DNA of 40,767 nt from CAZRGV01 sp964599655 (GTDB taxonomy: Bacteria; Planctomycetota; Planctomycetia; Isosphaerales; Isosphaeraceae): the NCBI GenBank assembly GCA_964599655.1, contig CAZRGV010000047.1, positions 1 to 40,767 of the forward strand. Direction: 5' to 3'. Positions within the stretch are counted from its first letter, which is position 1, and every line of letters starts with the position of its first letter. Shown here piece after piece: positions 1 to 7,643 of this stretch. A program made the position numbers and the translations under genes. The notes under the pieces were generated by a model. It made no database searches, had not been told where the DNA came from, and saw only the letters and a program-made list of their open reading frames with translations.

Positions 1-22
1 ATCCGTCGGATGCCACTGGCTG

Positions 23-376
23 CGTCCAACCCGGAGCACGGGTGGGCAAGCCACCAGGGCCACCCACCCAACAGGGTCTGCGTCCGGGTGGCACTGGCGG
101 CTTGTCCGCCAGTGTCTTCGTCCGACCCGGAGCACTGGTGGGCAAGCCACCAGTGCCACCCACCTAACAGGATCTTCGTCCGACCCGGAGCACTGGTGGG
201 CAAGCCACCAGGGCCACCCACCTAACAGGATCTTCGTCCAACCCGGAGCACGGGTGGGCAAGCCACCAGGGCCACCCACCCAACAGGGTCTGCGTCCGGG
301 TGGCACTGGCGGCTTGTCCGCCAGTGTCTTCGTCCGACCCGGAGCACGGGTGGGCAAGCCACCAGGGCCACCCTCC
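23..376. repeat. Composite tandem array of hairpin repeats
   Basis: Two unit types, both opening with CGTCC, alternate without spacers. Type A is 58 bp (starts at 23, 119, 177, 235, and a partial copy at 331). Type B is 38 bp (starts at 81 and 293). The order is A-B-A-A-A-B-A. Each A unit carries a GGTGG/CCACC stem around the loop GCAAG; the copy at 132-156 has perfect 10-bp arms. Each B unit carries CACTGGCGG/CCGCCAGTG (9-bp arms, loop CTTGT) at 92-114 and 304-326. No convincing reading frame runs through it. It resembles dispersed intergenic REP-like DNA; its function is unknown. Confidence 0.9.
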
Positions 377-451
377 GATCTTCCGATACTGCAAGGAGTT
401 CGGTGGGCCATGCGCACCCACCCTGCGAAGACCAGTCCGGGCGATTTCCGG

Positions 452-1240
452 TCAGGCCGCGGGAGGGAAGACGCCGGCCCTCGTCGATCTCAGGCCGGCC
501 CGAAGCTCCTCGAGGATCGGGCCGTTCAGGGTCTCCTCGATGTCGCGGAGCCGTCGGGCGATGTAGGCCCCGTCGAGGACCCGGTGATCGTAGATCACCT
601 TGACGCAAACCTGGCCCGTCGAATCGATCGGCCCGTAGGTCAGCGTCGTGGTCAACGGCGAGATCGGGTGCAGCGACTCCGCCCCCAGGGCGCCGTAGGT
701 CGAGAGCCCGAACGTGCCGAACCGCTTCGCGCGCTTCACGCCCGAGACGTTCAAGGTGCTCCACCAGAGCAGCCGTCGGATCGGCGTCGGCGTCCGGCTG
801 ACCCGCAGCGCCTGGCGAAAAAAGCCGATCTCTTCGAGCGGCTCGTTCTTGTAATAGTCGAGCGCCTGTTGCAGCTCGGCGATCGTCTGATGTTCGGGAG
901 CCCGGAAGAGCCCGACGAAAATCGCTTCCTCCCCCTGATACTCCCGTTCCACGGCCATGGCGCAAAGCGTGCGCGGGTGCTCGTACAGCCGCAGCCAGGG
1001 AAAACTCAGCAGCGAACGCCTTAGCGGCGGATAATTCGCGCCGGTGATCGCGTACGCCTTCATGAACAGCACGGCCCACGACGGCCTCGCCGGATGGGCC
1101 ATGCGCGCGGCAAACAGCGGGCCAAGATCCATCGTCCGGCTGACCGGGATCGACGGCACCCGCTTGGCGAAGTGCAGCAGGTCGATGATGAAACGCCTCG
1201 GCCCGCTCAGCGGCACCGTGCGCCCCTTCGGTTCGTGCAT
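452..1240 (-). CDS. Stand-alone 2-oxoacid dehydrogenase E2-type acyltransferase domain protein
   Basis: Probable acyltransferase of the chloramphenicol-acetyltransferase/E2 catalytic-domain fold, 262 residues. The clearest signature is YDHRVLDGAYIARRL near residues 217-231, which matches the E2 active-site HRxxDG motif (His as general base). It lacks the N-terminal lipoyl and peripheral-subunit-binding domains of true E2 chains, so it is not itself a pyruvate or oxoglutarate dehydrogenase core subunit. No signal peptide is seen. The start at 1240 is chosen because GAGGTG lies 7 nt upstream; an in-frame ATG at 1297 has nothing comparable. No E1 or E3 gene lies nearby, so the acyl substrate is unknown. 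The fold assignment is fairly firm; the reaction is inference. Confidence 0.75.
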   Translation of the reverse strand: MHEPKGRTVPLSGPRRFIIDLLHFAKRVPSIPVSRTMDLGPLFAARMAHPARPSWAVLFMKAYAITGANYPPLRRSLLSFPWLRLYEHPRTLCAMAVEREYQGEEAIFVGLFRAPEHQTIAELQQALDYYKNEPLEEIGFFRQALRVSRTPTPIRRLLWWSTLNVSGVKRAKRFGTFGLSTYGALGAESLHPISPLTTTLTYGPIDSTGQVCVKVIYDHRVLDGAYIARRLRDIEETLNGPILEELRAGLRSTRAGVFPPAA

Positions 1241-1763
1241 CCTTGCACCTCGACACCACGCATCCCGACGGCCCCATCGCTCCACCGACAGGCCCACAAC
1301 GGACCGCCCCGGCCCCCCAGCCGGAACCTTCCTTCGGGATAGATCGCCACCTTACCGCAATTCGCCCCGCGCGTGAAGCCGAGTCGGCCGACAAGACGCC
1401 GCCTCGTCCCGAGCCCCACCGCCTTCCTCCCACCAACCCGCTCCACGACGCTTCGCATCCCAATCCCGACACCGTTCGTCATCCCTCCAGCGCGGAGCGA
1501 GACACGCGCAACGAGAATCCTTGGTTCAACATAGAATCAACATGGGTCACCGATCTGAAGCCTGACCAGGAAAAAATCTTCGGAATCCAAGATTTTCTTC
1601 TGGAACAGAGAACGTGAGGTCGGTAATAGAGTCATAGATAGCATCGGTCGCGGTCATCTCCGCAATCCAACTCGCTCAACTCGGACGGACTCCCTTCAAG
1701 CCCCGAGGTGCGCGCGTCATAGTTCGATCAAATTCGGAAAAGACGTTAAAATAGAGGTATGTC
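1241..1763. other. Intergenic region, no supported gene
   Basis: Reading frames here have no recognisable domain and no ribosome binding site. The composition shifts from GC-rich to clearly more AT-rich after about 1500. The only structure seen is the inverted repeat at 1573-1596. The region separates the minus-strand acyltransferase gene from the plus-strand envelope cluster, so it presumably holds promoters for both, but no convincing -35/-10 pair was found. Confidence 0.5.
1573..1596. promoter_or_regulatory. AT-rich inverted repeat
   Basis: AAAATCTT (1573-1580) and AAGATTTT (1589-1596) are perfect 8-bp arms around an 8-nt spacer. It could be an operator or a weak terminator-like hairpin, since TTTTCTTC follows on the plus strand. 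No gene ends just before it, so a regulatory site is slightly favoured. The function is inference. Confidence 0.35.
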
Positions 1764-2827
1764 ATGCGACTCAAGAGTGATCGCTTCGTTCTTTTTGTGA
1801 GCGGACTTTGCCTCGTCGTGACATCGGGAATCGCGAAGATGCGATCTCCTCGCACGGAGTCGCCAGGACGGATTAAGGTATCCGCGTCCGCCCTGACGTG
1901 GCAGAGCCCTCCGAAGGACGCTTCGAGCCGCGATACCACGGTAAACCCCAAATTCGAATTGCGTAACGTGGGAGGGGGCGCCGTCCGTATCCTTTCGATC
2001 GCAAAGCAGTGTGCCTGCATAGAACAGTCTCTCTCGGCAAAGGTTGTCAACGCGCACGAGAGTGTATTTTTGACAATCCGACCGAGACCCATGGAATTCG
2101 GCGAACGCCGTGTGCCAATCGCGGTGTTCACGGATTCACCGGTAACCCCCATTATCAATCTCTCCCTCCTTGTATTGTCATCGGCAGCCAGAAGCCCCCT
2201 TTCCTGTGGTCGGCAACCGGAGAATTGGTGTTCCGGGACTATGCGGTAGGGGACAAACTCAAGCTCGTCGTCTCGACTGTCGAGCGATCACCCAAAGAAG
2301 ATCGGGAACCGGTGTTCAAGTCCGATCTGTCGTTTCTCCGGTTTAAGCGAGAAGACACGAGCGTCAAACGATTCGGGGATTCCGACGACACATTCGTTCG
2401 GACTTCAAACGATAGTGTCGAGATCGCTTCGCCCCCCCAGGACATCTCCTTCTTCGGTGAAATCCTGGTGGTCGACCCCTGGCTCCCCGATCATGCCGTG
2501 AGCGTCCCGGTACGCGGCGAGTCGTCCCCGCCAATCCGTGTGGTTCCGGCACGATGGATCGTTCGTTCAGCGGACGATCTTCCCAAGTCGTTTCTCATCC
2601 AGGTAAAGCCGACCAGCCAGGAATGTTCAATTCGAGTTAAGCCGGTCGGAGTTGGCAACCCATTCCTTGTCGAGCCGAGTCACGCGGAATCCGCCGGGCG
2701 GATAGCGCGGTTCACCCTCCGAGGGAAGCCGGGTCAAGTCTTGCGGCCCGGTATTTATCAAATGACAATCTCATGTTCTTCTGGTGATCACAACGCGTCC
2801 CTGCCGGTTCTCGTCCAGGAGAAATGA
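1764..2827 (+). pseudogene. DUF1573-like exported protein, frameshifted
   Basis: The N-terminal part (1764 to about 2172) has a hydrophobic leader (FVLFVSGLCLVVTSG) and then an immunoglobulin-like DUF1573 segment, FELRNVGGGAVRILSI followed by QCAC, ending in the strand PIINLSLLV. The sense then continues in another frame from about 2174 (VIGSQKPPFLWSATGELVF) to the stop at 2827. Joining the frames gives about 353 residues. The switch needs one missing base (or two extra) near 2170-2180; a lost G in TTG-GTC would read smoothly. This may be a sequencing error or a real mutation. AGGT lies 8 nt before the start. The stop overlaps the next start (ATGA). The C-terminal half is not recognised. The family role is unknown; an envelope location is inferred from the leader. 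Confidence 0.7.
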
Positions 2828-3834
2828 CCATGCCGGCATCCCTGAGAATAAGGGCGATCCACCTCCGTCGTCGCGGATTCACGATCCTCGAGCTCGTCGT
2901 CGTGGTCGGGGTCCTTTGCGTTGTGGTCTCACTGCTCCTGCCCGCCGTCCAGGCGGCGCGTGAGGCGGCCCGGCGGGCGCAATGCACGAACCACCTACAC
3001 CAGATCATCCTGGCGGCCCATGAGTTCGAATCCTCCCACGGCGGCTTCCCCTGCGTCGGGTCCGCAACACTCCCGGCGCACCCTTACAAGGTCAACATGT
3101 CGTCGACGCAAAGCGCGTTGTTACCCTATCTCGAGCACCGAGCGATCTTCGACGCCATCAACTTCAGCACCATGTGTTGCAGCCTGGACGAGATGGGGAT
3201 CAGGGGAAATGCAACCGCGGCAAGACAGGCAGTCGGCGTCTTCCTCTGCCCTTCCGATCCGCTGGCCAGCGCGAGGGAGCCGGCCTACGCACCCAACAGC
3301 TATCGGGCGAACACCGGATTGGGAGAACTTCGTTATCGGCCCGACCGGGATGCCTGGATGGACGTCCCGAGCGGTGCCTTCGACCCCGTGAGGGCTATCA
3401 TGCCGCTGGGCGAGTTCCAGGACGGCCTGTCGAACACCTTGGCCTTCTCCGAGAAGCCCGTCGGCTCAGGGCTGGCGGGGACCTACCACCCGTTCCGCGA
3501 CTGGATCGAGAACAGCTTCGTCGCGAGTACCGCGGACGGGTGGATCGCCGCGTGCTCTCGGCCGCGGAGACCTCTCGTTCTCATGACCGACTCGGGTGCG
3601 ACCTGGCTCATTAGCAATCAGGTTTACACCTACTTTTATGTGAAACAACCGCCGAATGGTCCCGTTCCCGATTGCGGAGGATATGGCGTGTCCGGACAGG
3701 GCCTGTTCACCGCCCGGAGCTATCACCCCGGTGGCGTCAACGCCGCTCTGGCCGATGGGTCCGTCCGCTTCTTCGGGAACGGGATCGATGTCAAGACCTG
3801 GCGTGCCCTCGGCACGCGAGCCGGTTCGGATTAG
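2824..3834 (+). CDS. DUF1559 pseudopilin-like protein
   Basis: Planctomycete DUF1559 family protein of 336 residues, the usual length. It has a type IV prepilin-like N-terminus (RRGFTILELVVVVGVL, residues about 18-33), with Gly-Phe cleavage and Glu at +5, then a long hydrophobic helix and the conserved LLPAVQAAREAARR stretch. The C-terminus carries the family HxGG...DGSVRF signature (YHPGGVNAALADGSVRFF). Such proteins are thought to be processed by a prepilin peptidase and to sit in the cytoplasmic membrane facing the periplasm; the exact role is unknown. The ATG at 2824 overlaps the preceding stop, implying translational coupling. A second in-frame ATG at 2830 is an alternative start. A short stem-loop follows the gene. 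Confidence 0.92.
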   Translation: MTMPASLRIRAIHLRRRGFTILELVVVVGVLCVVVSLLLPAVQAAREAARRAQCTNHLHQIILAAHEFESSHGGFPCVGSATLPAHPYKVNMSSTQSALLPYLEHRAIFDAINFSTMCCSLDEMGIRGNATAARQAVGVFLCPSDPLASAREPAYAPNSYRANTGLGELRYRPDRDAWMDVPSGAFDPVRAIMPLGEFQDGLSNTLAFSEKPVGSGLAGTYHPFRDWIENSFVASTADGWIAACSRPRRPLVLMTDSGATWLISNQVYTYFYVKQPPNGPVPDCGGYGVSGQGLFTARSYHPGGVNAALADGSVRFFGNGIDVKTWRALGTRAGSD

Positions 3835-3847
3835 CTCACCCGAGCCC

Positions 3848-3862
3848 GGCCCGTTACGGGCC
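3848..3862 (+). other. Intercistronic stem-loop
   Basis: GGCCCG (3848-3853), loop TTA, CGGGCC (3857-3862). It lies 13 nt after the pseudopilin stop and 58 nt before the next start. There is no T tract, so an attenuator or processing site is as likely as a terminator. Confidence 0.4.
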
Positions 3863-3920
3863 CCATCGCCGCACCAACCAATCCACCATTCCGCACCTTG
3901 AGAATTCGGAGGACAGATCG

Positions 3921-4316
3921 ATGCGAAGTCCGCTATCGAAGATGGCCTCGACGATCGCTGGGTTGAGCATCATGCTCGTCCTGATCGCCTTGGGCGTTGA
4001 TGAGTCCGGCTCGCGCGCTGAGGACTATCCCACGTACCCCAATAAGCAGACCATCTACAATAGTCCTTGCACTTCGACGCAGGTTTGCGTCGTCTGTCCG
4101 AATCCCTACAATGGGACAGTCGTCTACGGAACGTCTGCCGCGAGACCGGACGCCGGTTACAACCAAGGGAATTGTGGAACGATGTATCCCGGCGCCCAGA
4201 TGGATTGCTATGGAACATCCTGGAAATGCGAGAGACTCCCGTGCAAAGATATGATTGGTGACAACCCTCCAGTTTTCCAGTATCAAGGCAATTGGTGCAA
4301 GCAAGTGTCTCCTTGA
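3921..4316 (+). CDS. Small Cys-rich exported protein
   Basis: A 131-residue protein with a signal peptide: basic start (MRSPLSKMASTIAG), hydrophobic core (LSIMLVLIALGV) and a likely cut near SRAED. The mature part of about 97 residues is rich in Cys, Tyr, Pro and Gly, with spaced cysteines such as CTSTQVCVVCPNPYNG, NQGNCG, MDCYG, KCERLPC and NWC. This pattern suggests disulfide bonding outside the cytoplasm. I do not recognise the family. GGAGG at 3908-3912 sits 8 nt before the ATG and fixes the start. The codon choice is less GC-biased than in downstream genes. It lies between a pseudopilin and a LolA-like gene and is flanked by stem-loops on both sides. Confidence 0.75.
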   Translation: MRSPLSKMASTIAGLSIMLVLIALGVDESGSRAEDYPTYPNKQTIYNSPCTSTQVCVVCPNPYNGTVVYGTSAARPDAGYNQGNCGTMYPGAQMDCYGTSWKCERLPCKDMIGDNPPVFQYQGNWCKQVSP

Positions 4317-4368
4317 ATCCGAGCCTCGACGCGATTTCAACTCCGGAGCGAGGCACTGGCGTCCACTC

Positions 4369-4393
4369 CGAGCCCGGCGCCACGCCGGGCTCG
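4369..4393 (+). terminator. Strong stem-loop after the Cys-rich gene
   Basis: CGAGCCCGGCG (4369-4379) and CGCCGGGCTCG (4383-4393) form a perfect 11-bp GC-rich stem with a 3-nt loop, 52 nt after the stop at 4316. No T tract follows. It may be a factor-assisted terminator or an mRNA-stabilising structure. Confidence 0.5.
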
Positions 4394-4578
4394 ACGGATC
4401 GCTGGGGCTTGGGTGGACGGCCGAAACGCATCCGCCTCGAAGCACGGTCCCCATCGATGCAGTCCGAACGCCGCAACCCCGATCCGCCGCACTCGACGTC
4501 GTGTGGCGAACATGGCGGCCTTCCGCTCACCCTCGGCATCCTATCACGAGATCACCTCTTCATCCGGAGATCTTGCTC

Positions 4579-5562
4579 ATGCCGGAAGATGTCCCGTCGA
4601 TGATGGCCAGCAAGTTGTCCTGGTTCATGGAATCCTGGTCGTCAGTCGAACTCCGCGTCCGCGTCGATTCGACGAACCACGATGAGGGAAAACACGGGCA
4701 GGGCGACTACTGGTACATCGAGACCGCACTGGGCCAGAGGTTGTACGAAAGGGCCTGGCCAGACGCGGAACCGGGCCAGACCGATCGACAGGTCGAGTAC
4801 ACGGACGGGAGCCGATTCGCCGAATCGAGCTGGGCCGACGGTCGGCAAGAGTCCGTGATCTACAAAAGCTCGTTCTGGCAGGAAGCCACGACGGCATATG
4901 GCTGGCGACCAACCCCACTGGAGTACCTCTACCTCCAGCATGAGCCCCTGGCGAAGACGCTCCCCAAGGCCGAGTACCTCGGCCGGGAGAGTCGCCTCGG
5001 CCGCGAGTGCGAGGTGCTGCTCGTCAAGGGCGTAAAGTGGACCTATTACCCCGTCGACATCGTGTACCACCTCGACCGGGAGACGGCCTTTCCTCTAGAG
5101 GTCCGCTGCTTCGATGCCGGAGCCGATCGCTCGCACGACCCGGCCCAATGGTACTGGGAGGCCAGGTCGTTCGATCGCCTGGACGACGGCCGGTATTGGC
5201 CGATGCGCTCGGCCAATTTCTCGTACCGCCCGACCGCGGGTGGCGGGACCACGCTGCTCAGCAGCCGAGAGTACCAGGTCGAAGCCATCCACTTCAACAA
5301 AGCCTATCCGAAGTCGCTCTTTCTCCCCACCGAAGAGCCTGGAACGACGGTCATCGATCAGGTCCACCACAAGCAGTGGGTCGTCCCTGGGGCCAAGAAA
5401 GCGGCTGAGGCCCCGACGAAAACGACCGTCCCGGAGCCCGAACCGCTGCGCGCCATCCCCCCGACCGGGTGGACCTCGACCGTCTCCTCCACCGGACTAA
5501 TCCTGGGCCTGGCCATGATTGCCTTGGGGGCGGTCGCCTTGTATCGACGACGCGGCTCGTGA
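4579..5562 (+). CDS. LolA-like protein with C-terminal membrane tail
   Basis: A 327-residue protein. The body is beta-rich, with alternating aromatic and charged strands (YWYIETALGQRLYERAW, WTYYPVDIVYHLD, YWPMRSANFSY) and the closing segment SLFLPTEEPGTTVID seen in planctomycete proteins of the outer-membrane lipoprotein-sorting (LolA-like) fold. The C-terminus is a Pro-rich linker, then a hydrophobic helix (GLILGLAMIALGAVAL) and YRRRGS, like a membrane-sorting tail. The start at 4579 has GGAG 10 nt upstream. No signal peptide is visible there or in the in-frame extension to 4255, which is unusual for this fold and suggests a missing or altered N-terminus. Function unknown; the fold call is tentative. 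Confidence 0.7.
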   Translation: MPEDVPSMMASKLSWFMESWSSVELRVRVDSTNHDEGKHGQGDYWYIETALGQRLYERAWPDAEPGQTDRQVEYTDGSRFAESSWADGRQESVIYKSSFWQEATTAYGWRPTPLEYLYLQHEPLAKTLPKAEYLGRESRLGRECEVLLVKGVKWTYYPVDIVYHLDRETAFPLEVRCFDAGADRSHDPAQWYWEARSFDRLDDGRYWPMRSANFSYRPTAGGGTTLLSSREYQVEAIHFNKAYPKSLFLPTEEPGTTVIDQVHHKQWVVPGAKKAAEAPTKTTVPEPEPLRAIPPTGWTSTVSSTGLILGLAMIALGAVALYRRRGS

Positions 5563-6161
5563 CCATCGGCCACGGATCGCCGGCGGCGGGTGGCAGCCGT
5601 CTTCCGGAAATCCTGCTCTTATAACGACCTGCGTCCGAAGCGGTTTGCCTCAGCGACGAAGGCTCATCGATCATGGTTCTCGGCGGTTGGCGGCACCGCA
5701 CACTCGACAACCCGCGCCACCCGTTGAGGATCGCGCCGTCGAAGTTGTGATCTCCGACGTGGCGGGCTTGACGACGACTCCGCCATCCTCCGGGCCCACG
5801 CCAGGCGGAGGCCCTGCCCCTCCTCGACAACACCCCCGATCGACCCCTGCCCTCCTGCACAACCGATCACACTCACCGAACCGCTTCCCCAGAATCCCCG
5901 GTTTTCCTGATTTCTTTTTTAAGCAGAATCCACAACGTAGGTCATAATAGGAAAACGGCGCGATTTCCGCGGACTCCGTCGTCCAGGGGCGCCGCGACCA
6001 TCAGGGCTCGACATCGTCCGTCGAGCCGACAACCCGCGAGGGGCGTCCGTCTTCCGAAGGGTGGGCACCGCCCAACGATCGTCCGACAGCCCAAGGGGTT
6101 CGGTGGGCCGTGTCCAACCAACTCCACGCGATTCCGCATAAAACCACAGCAAGGTGAGATC
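5563..6161. other. Intergenic region with a dispersed-repeat fragment
   Basis: No supported gene. At 6082-6112 there is a 31-bp segment resembling 382-412 at exactly 5700 bp distance; its core (6092-6112) differs from 392-412 at only two positions. GTGGGC-ACC-GCCCA-like dyads occur nearby (about 6060-6074). An AT-rich patch at 5908-5950 contrasts with the surroundings but gives no good promoter match. Confidence 0.5.
6082..6112. repeat. Copy of a dispersed repeat also at 382-412
   Basis: The core CAAGG(A/G)GTTCGGTGGGCC(A/G)TG is shared between 392-412 and 6092-6112, 19 of 21 positions identical. Both copies are intergenic. Too short to classify. Confidence 0.5.
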
Positions 6162-7326
6162 ATGGCAACCAGTGAAGCCCAGCGGCAAGCCTCGATCGAG
6201 AACGGCAAAAAGTCGCGAGGCCCCGTCACCGACGAAGGTAAGAAACAAAGCCGGCGCAACGCTCTCAAGCATGGTATGACAGGCGAGGGCATTGTCCTTC
6301 CTCCCGAGATGATCCCTGCGGTTCAGCGCGAGATCGCGGCCTTCGCCGACGCCTGGGAGCCCCGCGACGGCTACGAGCAACGCGCGATCGAACACATGGC
6401 CCTGGCGTCCGTCCGAAAAACCTGGCTCTATTGCGCCGACCTGGCCGAAAGCCAGCGCCGAGCCCGAGAGGCCACCCAGAAGCGTCAGGAACAACGGTCG
6501 TTCGAGCTCAACGCCTTCGTGCGACAGCTTCCCAAGGACCCCGTCGGCGCCGTCAGCGGCCTTCGACAGTCGTCCGACGGCTGCGACTTTCTCATCAACG
6601 CCTGGGAGGAGGTCCGCGAGGCACTCGAGCGGCAAGGGACCCTGAACGCCGGCCAGGCCGACCGCGCCTGGCAGCTCGCCGGCCGGCAGCGGCGGGCCCC
6701 CTCGCCCGACGCCGCCCCGCCCCTGGTCCGCTTCCATCAGGCGCTCGAGTCGATGCGACACCGCGACCCGAACTATCAACCGCCGCAAGAGGCGAACNNN
6801 NNNNNNNNNNNNCTTTCCCTACACGACGCTCTTCCGGATCGGAAGAGCGTCGTGTAGGGAAAGAGTCAACCGAGAGCAAGCCGCGCTCCAGGAGCGGAGC
6901 GACGATCGCTGGGAGCTCTTCGACCTTCCCGACCAGTGCGAGGCCGCGCATCGCGCCTACTTCGATCCGAGTCCCGAGGCCGCGCGGCGCGCCCGCCACA
7001 TCAACGACGCCGATCGCCAGATGCGCCGCGCCACCGAGGACCTCCGACGCTACCGTCGCGATCATCCGGTCGTCCCCAACGCTCCCGCGGCCTCGCCCGA
7101 GCCGCCGCCAGCACCCCCATCCGAGCCCGAAGCCCCCTCGCCCGAACCTGAAGTCTCCCAGGAAGAACCGACCCGCCACGCCGCCCCCGCCCCGGCCGGG
7201 GCCGCCCCGCGCCGGGTTCGTTTTGTCGACGCCAGGAGCCCGAGCCCTCACGCCGCCACCAACCTCCTCGACACCCCCGAACCCATCGAAGACATCGAAT
7301 ACGAGAGGCCCAAAAGCCCCGCATAA
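6162..7326 (+). CDS. Conserved planctomycete hypothetical, split by an assembly artefact
   Basis: The N-terminal part begins MATSEAQRQASIENGKKS, followed by RGPVTDEGKKQSRRNALKHG. This Lys/Arg-rich motif (STGP/SRGP...GK..SR.NALKHG) recurs in multi-copy hypothetical proteins of Planctomycetes and Acidobacteria. A helical middle and a Pro/Glu-rich tail (about the last 85 residues) follow. The 15 Ns and the adapter at 6798-6866 push the rest into another frame, where the sense resumes at 6868 (NREQAALQERSDDRWELFD). Removing the 73 nt between the two AAC codons (6795 and 6868) restores one frame of 363 residues reading EANREQAALQ. The start at 6162 has AAGGTGAG upstream. No function is known, and no transposase is seen next to it. 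Confidence 0.8.
6798..6812. other. Assembly gap (15 N)
   Basis: Fifteen undetermined bases directly before adapter sequence. The flanking coding sense suggests that little or no genomic sequence is really missing. Confidence 0.98.
6813..6866. other. Illumina adapter contamination (inverted pair)
   Basis: The stretch starts CTTTCCCTACACGACGCTCT, the well-known TruSeq/universal read-1 adapter, runs to TTCCG, and is immediately followed by its reverse complement (GATCGGAAGAGCGTCGTGTA and on to GGGAAAGAGT). It is not genomic. It adjoins the N run and disrupts the frame of the surrounding gene. Confidence 0.98.
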
Positions 7327-7643
7327 CGGCCATCGCATCCCCATCTTTTGTGGCAAGGGTGCCGCGACGCGGGGCCCAACCGTCCCGGTCCGCCAGGGCC
7401 TCGCCCCCCGTGCGCCGGAAACGCTCTCGCAAAGCCGCAAAGTCGCGGAGCGGCCCCCGCCCTCCGGGGGCCCGGCCGGTCCAACGACGTACCCCGCGAT
7501 ACATGAGCGGGTTACGCTCTGCATTCCCCATCCGGTTCGGTTCGGCGCGATGGTCTCCCGAAGCCGCGGGGGTTCCCGAAACGCGGCCGTCATGCGATAA
7601 TCGCCGACTCGCACCGGCCGACACGTTTGGGAATGATCTGGCG
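7327..7643. other. Intergenic region, nothing recognised
   Basis: About 317 bp of GC-rich DNA between the hypothetical gene and the ComB-like gene. I see no RNA gene, promoter match, or frame with recognisable sense. Confidence 0.5.

Noticed and set aside
23..376. CRISPR array
   Set aside because: Units adjoin directly with no unique spacers, and two unit types of different length alternate.
222..1472. Long minus-strand frame covering the repeat array and the acyltransferase gene
   Set aside because: Arg/Gly-rich shadow translation. The overlapping frame at 452-1240 has the HRxxDG motif and a ribosome binding site.
1243..1617. Possible 124-residue plus-strand protein
   Set aside because: Pro/Arg-rich low-complexity translation, begins antisense to the acyltransferase start region, and has no Shine-Dalgarno site.
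1747..1752. TAAAAT as -10 box of the DUF1573-like gene
   Set aside because: The start site would fall about 5 nt before the ATG, leaving the AGGT site outside the transcript, and the -35 match is poor.
3021..3040. tRNA T-arm-like sequence (GAGTTCGAATCCTCCCACG)
   Set aside because: It codes for the conserved HEFESSHG segment of the DUF1559 protein, and no acceptor or anticodon arms surround it.
6813..6866. Natural palindrome or mobile-element end
   Set aside because: The sequence is a sequencing adapter and its reverse complement beside an N run.
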